Source: Zizania palustris (taxonomy: Eukaryota > Streptophyta > Magnoliopsida > Poales > Poaceae). Taken from it: 64,000 bases of DNA. The position numbers and the translations under genes were made by a program. Position 1 is the stretch's first letter. Each line of letters opens with the position of its first letter. The notes beneath the pieces were generated by a model, which did no database searches, had not been told where the DNA came from, and worked only from the letters and a program-made list of their open reading frames with translations. Where the stretch lies: NCBI GenBank assembly GCA_019279435.1, contig JAAALK010000285.1, positions 29,544,371 through 29,608,370 on the forward strand, in the 5' to 3' direction. Shown one piece after another: positions 57,255 through 64,000 of this stretch.

Positions 57255-58149
57255 TGTTGGGGAATGGGAAAGCTAAGCTAGCCAGCAATTTCAAAAATTT
57301 CACCCCAAGCTGAAGAACCATGTGCGTGCGGGATCATACATCGGTACCTTCTAGCACAATTCATGCTATGTGTAGCGAAAGATGTCAGGGAAGCACGTCC
57401 TCGCTAATCCTTGCCTTACTCCTGCCGTTCCACGGAGATCCAATCGATGAATACGACGTAGCGTTCACGTGAAGAAGTCCACGAGCATCGCTATTGGAGA
57501 AATGCATCCACTGTATCCACACGTCTAGGGATGGGATCCTTCCCACGTCGGTGTGCTAGCACCGCTCGTGGGAAACGAGAGATTCCTCAATCTCAACTTT
57601 TGAGATCGAGAAAGGGAGAAGATGAGTTCTTGGTGGCTAGGTCTAAACTATCAATACCTTTTCTTCCAAGACCTCCTCCTCTCTTTATATAGAGGTGAGA
57701 GCCCCTGGTCAGTCCCTAGTCTCCAACAATCCGAAACCAATAAATTAGTTTCAAAAAACTCAAGACCCAACAAATCCAATCTGTTATGCCTGCATCGGAA
57801 CATCCGATCAGGGCTCTCGGACTCCAATTCCAAGTAGCATCAGAACTTCTGATACCTCCTATCGGAACTTCCGATCAGTGTAATTTTTTCCAATACGCAT
57901 CGGAACTTTCGGTTTCAACTCTCTGTCTCTAAATAAGAAATTATCGGAACTTCCGATACCATATCAGAACTTCTAATTTAAGCTCTATTTTTCATAAACA
58001 ATAAATTATTGGAACTTCCAATACTATATCGGAACTTCCAATTTAAGCTCTCTATTTCCATTTCCGAAAATAATCGGAACTTCCAATTCCAAATCGGAAC
58101 TTCCGATCCAACCAAAATTTTCTTGGGCATTGTTCCTTCACATCTTATG
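57255..58149 (-). mobile_element. copia B LTR with palindrome array
   Basis: The minus-strand TATA is in the CTCTTTATATAGAGG block at about 57681-57695. Beyond it (upstream in the element's direction), ATCGGAACTTCCGAT occurs exactly at 57861, 57943 and 58092, with many one- or two-base variants between 57795 and 58106. The outer end of the LTR is not seen; it meets the tandem-duplicated unit at about 58149. Confidence 0.7.
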
Positions 58150-60248
58150 TATGTCGGTGAAGAAATACTTATGAAACTTCTTATCCAGATTTGCCAATCC
58201 TTTGATAGAGTTCATTGGCAACGACAAGAACCACACAAAAGTTGATCCTGATAGTGATAGCGGGAAGAACCTAACCTTGAGTGCTTCTGATGAGGACATC
58301 TACTACAATGTTGAAGACACACCTCACTATATCATTCCATGACCGATTACTCGTTCACGTGCTCAGAAACTACATTATGAGGTGTGCTCATTCCTTGCTC
58401 TCCATACTAACATGCACAAGGATGGGATGCTAATTATGGCAAATATTTTGATCCTTAGAAATATGGGCCCAACGCTTTGGGCCTAGTCAACTGATCAACT
58501 CCACCAATCGGCCGATCTCAGCCACTGGTAATTGGCCAGCCGACCACCAATCGGCCAATCAGTGATGCCAATCTCCGCTTGTCCGACTCAACCATCAGCC
58601 ATCAATCATAGGCTACCTATCAGCTCAACCCCAACCACTGGCCATTGATCTCAGACCACCTATCAGTTGTCCTTAGAAATCAACCGACCACCAGTCAGTC
58701 GATTTCAACCATTGGCCATCGACCGATGATGCCACTCGGCCGATTACTTCCCACTATAGGTCAAGCACCATCTAGGGAACCACTACTCGGGAGGCATTGT
58801 GTCTAGTTGGGAGTCATAGTCCAGAACTACGTAGGGTCAGAATCACTTTTTGTTTTTTAGTCTATTAAGGTTTGAGACATTTAGGACATTGCCCAAATCC
58901 CTAAGTTAGGCCCTTGCATCCCACGTCCTGTAAACCCTATAAATAGTCGAAAGCCGCCATTTCTAGGGTTTGGGTTTTGCTCAGATTAATCTACCATCGT
59001 AGTTTCACCGTATATCGGTTTATGAAATCCCAACTTCGAGTGCTTCCGATTACTATCTACAATTTGAGATTGTGTTTCCGTGTTCTTTCTTGTGTTCTCA
59101 ATTCGCATGCAGGGATAAGCCTTCTTAGCGAGGTCAATCGTGTTCCTGCATTGTTTAAAACCAATGGAGTCGTGATGTAGCGATTGTACGGTTTGTGTAT
59201 ATGTCGGTGAAGAAATACTTATGAAACTTCTTATCCAGATTTGCCAATCCTTTGATAGAGTTCATTGGCAACGACAAGAACCACACAAAAGTTGATCCTG
59301 ATAGTGATAGCGGGAAGAACCTAACCTTGAGTGCTTCTGATGAGGACATCTACTACAATGTTGAAGACACACCTCACTATATCATTCCATGACCGATTAC
59401 TCGTTCACGTGCTCAGAAACAACATTATGAGGTGTGCTCATTCCTTGCTCTCCATACTAACATGCACAAGGATGGGATGCTAATTATGGCAAATATTTTG
59501 ATCCTTAGAAATATGGGCCCAACGCTTTGGGCCTAGTCAACTGATCAACTCCACCAATCGGCCGATATCAGCCACTGGTAATTGGCCAGCCGACCACCAA
59601 TTGGCCAATCAGTGATGCCAATCTCCGCTTGTCCGACTCAACCATCAGCCATCAATCATAGGCTACCTATCAGCTCAACCCCAACCACTGGCCATTGATC
59701 TCAGACCACCTATCAGTTGTCCTTAGAAATCAACCAACCACCAGTCAGTCGATTTCAACCATTGGCCATCGACCGATGATGCCACTCGGCCGATTACTTC
59801 CCACTATAGGTCAAGCACCATCTAGGGAACCACTACTCGGGAGGCATTGTGTCTAGTTGGGAGTCATAGTCCAGAACTACGTAGGGTCAGAATCACTTTT
59901 TGTTTTTGAGTCTATTAAGGTTTGAGACATTTAGGACATTGCCCAAATCCCTAAGTTAGGCCCTTGCATCCCACGTCCTGTAAACCCTATAAATAGTCGA
60001 AAGCCGCCATTTCTAGGGTTTGGGTTTTGCTCAGATTAATCTACCATCGTAGTTTCACCGTATATCGGTTTATGAAATCCCAACTTCGAGTGCTTCCGAT
60101 TACTATCTACAATTTGAGATTGTGTTTCCGTGTTCTTTCTTGTGTTCTCAATTCGCATGCAGGGATAAGCCTTCTTAGCGAGGTCAATCGTGTTCCTGCA
60201 TTGTTTAAAACCAATGGAGTCGTGATGTAGCGATTGTACGGTTTGTGT
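58150..60248. repeat. 1050-bp unit duplicated in tandem
   Basis: 58150-59198 and 59199-60248 are near-identical (offset 1050) and differ by a handful of substitutions (for example ACTACATT/ACAACATT, GATCTCAGC/GATATCAGC). Each unit holds a minus-strand gypsy gag scrap (about 59155-59349 for copy 2; PLSLSGSTFVWFLSL), a plus-strand 3' polyprotein-like stretch (ITRSRAQ, LILRNMG), about 280 bp rich in CAATCGGCCGAT-like words, then LTR sequence of the G3 family with TATA CCTATAAATAG at 58936-58946. Confidence 0.85.
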
Positions 60249-60329
60249 CAGTTATGATAAGAAGATGGATCATCAATGTTGAGATCTCCACAAATCGTGT
60301 TTACCTCCTAATGGAAGATCGAGCACCCC
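60249..60329 (+). repeat. end of G3-family LTR sequence
   Basis: Continues the G3-type LTR beyond copy 2 (ATCGTGTTTACCTCC matches the G3 LTR end) up to the start of G5. Confidence 0.5.
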
Positions 60330-61573
60330 TGTTTATAGCCAAAATGGCATTAATGGTCAAATTAGGAAAATACTAAAAAATGGTATGTTTGACCAAAAAT
60401 ATGTCAAACCTAGCAAAGGCCAGTCTGACCGGCTATGGTAGGCTGGTCCAACAGGCCAGGTCCGGTCAGACCAGACCCATGGGATCGGTCAGACCATCCA
60501 TGGTCCATAATATGGATCCGAGGAGGATTCAAGGTATTTTCTCCCAAATCTTATCTTAACAGGGTTTTGGCCACATCTAACTCTATCTCTAGCCAGGGAT
60601 AACCAGCCCACCCCCCTATAAATATTGGAGGCAAGGCCGATTCAAGCTCTCTCTCCAATCCAAAAATCCAAAGCCCTAGCTTTGAATCACATTTTTTTCC
60701 TTTACTTTCCGCATCTTCGTGGGTTTGCTTGAAGGCCCTCCGTCTACCGCATCCATATTCACGGTAACCCTTGCTGGTTCGCTTGTGAACCTCCCGCTAA
60801 TCCACGTAACGGATTGCTATCTATTTTATCGGTTTTTATCGCCCTACTCAGCAATTCGGCGCTCTGGCCGAATTTTGTTTGATCTCTTATTGTTTTTGTA
60901 GATCAATTGCCTTCCTAAACATATCTACAAAGTTTGGAGGCAATTGAAGATTATTTGCTAAGGTTACCGAGGTTTAGCAGATCGGATCTGTTACTTCGGT
61001 CTAACTGGCGTTGAGATACTGGTCTGACCGATGGCACTCTGCCGGTCCGACCGGGACCCTCTGCACCGAGCCCGTCGAAGCCCTGCGCCGGAGCTCCGCA
61101 CGTTCGAAGGTCAACATCCGGAGATCCCTTCGCTCGGTGTGACCGGGGTAGCATGGTCGGTCTGACCGAAGAAGCTTTGCTGGTCAGACCGCCGGAGCTA
61201 CACTTCGCATCAACCGTTGGGACTCTGCCCAGATCCCCTTCGCAACCCCCGGTCTGACTAAGGTTATACCTCCGGTCTGATCGGGCCTGAGGCCAAAGGT
61301 GCCCTAGGGACCCTTCAGACCACTATCCACTGTAACTCTGAATCGGCCTCTGAATTGGCCGATTCTAGGTACTTTGATCATTTTATTACTGTTTACATTG
61401 TTACTAGTACTTTTCATCCAATTGGACTAAAATATCAATTATTTATCTGATTGCCTGGCGACTCCAAATCCCTTTTCACCATCTAGGGTAGTCGGAATGC
61501 GACGTCGGTATTGTTGCGATACTTTTGGACGTCGAACCGGCCCAAGTGCGGGGCGCATTTCTGCGTCCACACA
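60330..61573 (+). repeat. 5' LTR of Tat-type element G5
   Basis: 1244 bp, TGTTTATAGC to GCGTCCACACA. TATA-like CCTATAAATATTGG at 60615-60628. GGTCAGACC or GGTCTGACC occurs at 60464, 60487, 61021, 61159 and 61182. It is similar to the G4 LTR at both ends and around CTTCGTGGGTTTGC, but its middle differs. Confidence 0.88.
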
Positions 61574-61578
61574 CTTTT

Positions 61579-61597
61579 TGGCGACTCTGCTGGGGAC
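61579..61597 (+). promoter_or_regulatory. PBS of G5
   Basis: TGGCGACTCTGCTGGGGAC, five bases after the LTR. A related PBS is reported for Ogre/Tat elements (tRNA-Arg); the tRNA assignment is from memory and less certain than the site. Confidence 0.7.
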
Positions 61598-61607
61598 AAC
61601 GCAAACC

Positions 61608-63749
61608 ATGACTACTACCTACACATCGTCAGCGGGTACCTCTACTACGTCTACATCCACTACATTGCCAATGAACACTATGGGGAGCGCGGACATCGAT
61701 GACCGCAGCATTATGATGCCCACCATGGTGGACATATCTGAGGAAGACCGAGCAAATATCGAAGCGAAAAAGAAGGAACTCGAAGAACTGATGCTCAGAG
61801 ATTGCATAACGACATGCTCGGGCTTCTTCATGCGCTCCAACCTCAACTTAACCCTGGTACGCCCGTCATCACCCCCTTTATCTGCCTCACAAGTCGACCG
61901 TAGAATAGTTGCGTCTGTTGATCAGGCGGTTAGCGCCTTGCTATCCAACAAACTAGAACCCACAGTTGTCTCGTAAGTGGCGGTAGTGTTTAGAAGATTC
62001 GGTTTTACTGAGGCCAATTTACCAGCACCAATAACTAGTATTCTGCCAGCACATCATATTTATAGTAGAACTGACGGTAATACTAGAAAAACCATAACAT
62101 TTCCGGCTACTTCATCCACAGCTGAAACACATAGCTACGCTTATGGACATGCAAACCCAACTTATCAAACACCACAGCCGCCTGCACCCATACTAGCTCT
62201 GCCACTGCCGCTCGCACTGCACACTCCCACACCGCAGCATAGGCCAGAGCACGCCAATATACCACCATGGGTCCCACCACCAAATGAAAGACGCGCGCAA
62301 GCATTAGACCACGATGATATCGAGGAACTTATTCACGTGCTATTTAGGGAATGCACTGGCTTTGCACCTTTGGATAGAGCTAGGGTTTATCGAAAACCAT
62401 ATCCCGACCACTTTGACACCATTCCGTACCCTTGCGGTTATAGAGTCCTAGATTTCGTGAAATTTGATGGCAAGGGTAGTAAATCAACATTAGAACACAT
62501 TAGTCAATTTCTAGCACAATGTGGCGAAGCTAGTGGATCGGATGCATTAAAACTCAGTTTATTTTCCTTATCATTGTCCAGCACCGCGTTCACCTGGTTT
62601 TTGGCGCTTCCGCCGAACTCTGTGCAGACATGGGGTCAGTTGGAGCAAAAGTTTCATGATTATTTCTACAAAGGTGAGACCGAGCTTAGGCTATCACACC
62701 TCACGATGATTAAGCAGAAATCTAGCGAAAGTGTTTCTAAATACGTCAAGCGATTTAGAGACACTAGGAATAAATGTTTTAGCCTAAACATATCAGAAAG
62801 GGACCTAGCAGACCTCACATTTAATGGCCTACGGATAGAAATTAGGGAATGAATGGATAACCAGAATCTACTAGATGTTAGCCAAGTCTTAGAACAGGCT
62901 CTGGTCCAGGAAGGCCGGGCCAAAGATAGAAAATTTGTTAAAACTTTTAATAAACCAAGGGCTGAAATCCACTCTATGGAGCATTTTGATGAGGGAGAAT
63001 CTGAATCTGAACAGGAAGAAGATCCGACCGATACGGACACGGCCGAATGGATTTGGAGCGCGAAGTCTAAGCCCGTCACCTGCTCTCACTTGCGGCCATC
63101 TACCTCTAAGAGTCAGCCTAATGAAATTAGATATTCATTTGACATAACTAAATGTGATAAGATATTTGATTTCCTATTAAAAAATCAACTCCTACAGCTG
63201 CCGAAAGGGAAAGTCATGCCATCCGCCGACAAATTAAAAAAGTGTCCCTACTGCATGTGGCATGATTCACATTCTCACTACACTAACGATTGCAACGTTT
63301 TTCATCGACATGTACAATCGGCCATAGAGGAAGGACGATTGAAAGTAGAAGCAAATCCAAAGATGAAATTAGATAGAGACCCTTTTCCCATGAACAACGT
63401 TGAGCTAGAAGGGAAGAAGGTGTTGATTCGGCCAGAGCAGGCCGAGTTGGCTAAAGGGAAAGCGGTCGTCATAGGAGACACCCGCACACGCACACTCGTA
63501 CCAAAGAATCTGGAGGTAGGAGTGTTGAAAGAAAATGTTAAGCCATCATCTTCGGCCAGGCATCGTAGAAGGCCAAAGGTGACTTACAAGATGATTTTGG
63601 ACAAGCACCAACGAAGGTCCGAGAGGAAAGGTGTTCGCCCACAGGCTTCCGGACGGTTGAAACCCCTTGAGAGAACGAGCCCCAACAGGGTTCTGTCCTT
63701 AGTGGCGAACCCCCCTCCGAGCTGGTCCCAGCCTCCGGCAGGGTTCTGA
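61608..63749 (+). pseudogene. G5 Gag with in-frame stops
   Basis: One continuous frame from ATG at 61608, interrupted by TAA at 61974-61976, TGA at 62850-62852 and TGA at 63747-63749. It has a Ser/Thr-rich start, then the retrotransposon gag domain around 62450-62850 (DFVKFDGKGSK, FTWFLALPPNSVQTW, YVKRFRDTRNKC). The knuckle-like CPYCMWHDSHSHYTNDC at 63244-63294 has spacing C-X2-C-X7-H-X4-C, longer than the standard CX2CX4HX4C but usual for this grass gypsy family. The basic tail and the rest of pol continue beyond the window. Confidence 0.85.
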
Positions 63750-63950
63750 CCTCAGTGGTCAAACCCCACTCTGGCTTGGCCCCAGTTTCCAGGAGGCTTT
63801 GGACCTTAGTGGCAAAACCCACTTCCTCCGGAGGGGTTCCAACCTCCGAGATGATTCGGACCTCAGTGGATGGACTCACCTCCTCCGAGCGGACAACAGC
63901 CTTTAGAAGGATTCGGCCTCTAGTGGCCGGGCCCATCTCCGCCATGGGAT
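63688..63950 (+). repeat. 53-58 bp repeats in the G5 coding region
   Basis: Five units starting near 63688, 63741, 63794, 63852 and 63909, each beginning like GGNTTCGGACCTCAGTGG. In the Gag frame they read as a Pro/Gly/Trp/Gln-rich motif (GF.PQW..P) interrupted by stops. The first two spacings are not multiples of three. Confidence 0.6.
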
Positions 63951-64000
63951 AATTTAGCTTTGTCCTGGCAGGACCCTTCGCTAGTCTAGTCCGAGGTACC

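Noticed and set aside
58977..60230. Identical 67-residue ORF in both 1050-bp units
   Set aside because: It lies in LTR sequence just after a TATA box. Its identity reflects the DNA duplication.
35614..61597. tRNA-like stretches (TGGTATCAGAGCC, TGGCGACTCTGC)
   Set aside because: They are primer binding sites beside LTR ends, not tRNA genes; no cloverleaf is present.

Overview
The window is repeat-rich plant nuclear DNA, most likely from a grass. I found no host gene, no RNA gene and nothing bacterial. Almost all of it is LTR retrotransposons: Ty3/gypsy elements of the Tat type, which carry two RNase H domains, plus Ty1/copia elements. They are nested, inverted, truncated or duplicated. The grass assignment is an inference from the element families and from LTRs rich in CTTCGG, GGTCTGACC and ATCGGAACTTCCGAT motifs.

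Layout. 1-617: LTR-like flank. 618-18745: two copies of one Tat element facing each other (left arm 618-8092, right arm 11361-18745), separated by the remaining protease, RT and gag portion of the left copy. Each arm carries pol, a 61-bp tandem array, and a gene running antisense to pol. On the left arm this antisense gene (1394-5052, five exons, own TATA box) is open for 1119 codons, although the sense pol and gag are broken. 18917-24419: a second, related Tat element on the minus strand, whose gag is fused to a half-deleted RT. Its 5' LTR sits in a copia gag gene (24420-25408). 25409-26408: exactly 1000 N. 26409-35022: the sequence of 16796-25408 again, differing only by small indels, mostly homopolymer. 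I read this as two overlapping contigs that were never merged.

35023-41196: the rest of that copia gag, its PBS and a long LTR (with a candidate MITE inside), then an inverted copy of the LTR. 41197-60248: a three-level nest. A copia element (A, 41197-44317, with LTR remainder near 53192-53560) is interrupted by a gypsy element (G3, 44318-53191). G3's LTR is in turn interrupted by a Tat-type element (G4, 47494-52713) flanked by the target duplication CTAGG. A second copia of the A family (B, about 54105-58149) follows, then a 1050-bp unit present twice in tandem. 60330-64000: 5' LTR, PBS and gag of another element (G5) related to G4, running off the window.

How the parts work together: the sense genes are the usual gag, protease, RT, RNase H and integrase of retrotransposition, all defective here by stops, frameshifts or deletions. 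The best-preserved coding unit is the antisense gene inside the Tat element. The inverted arms could form a long hairpin if transcribed through. Protein names rest on motif recognition by eye, not on searches.
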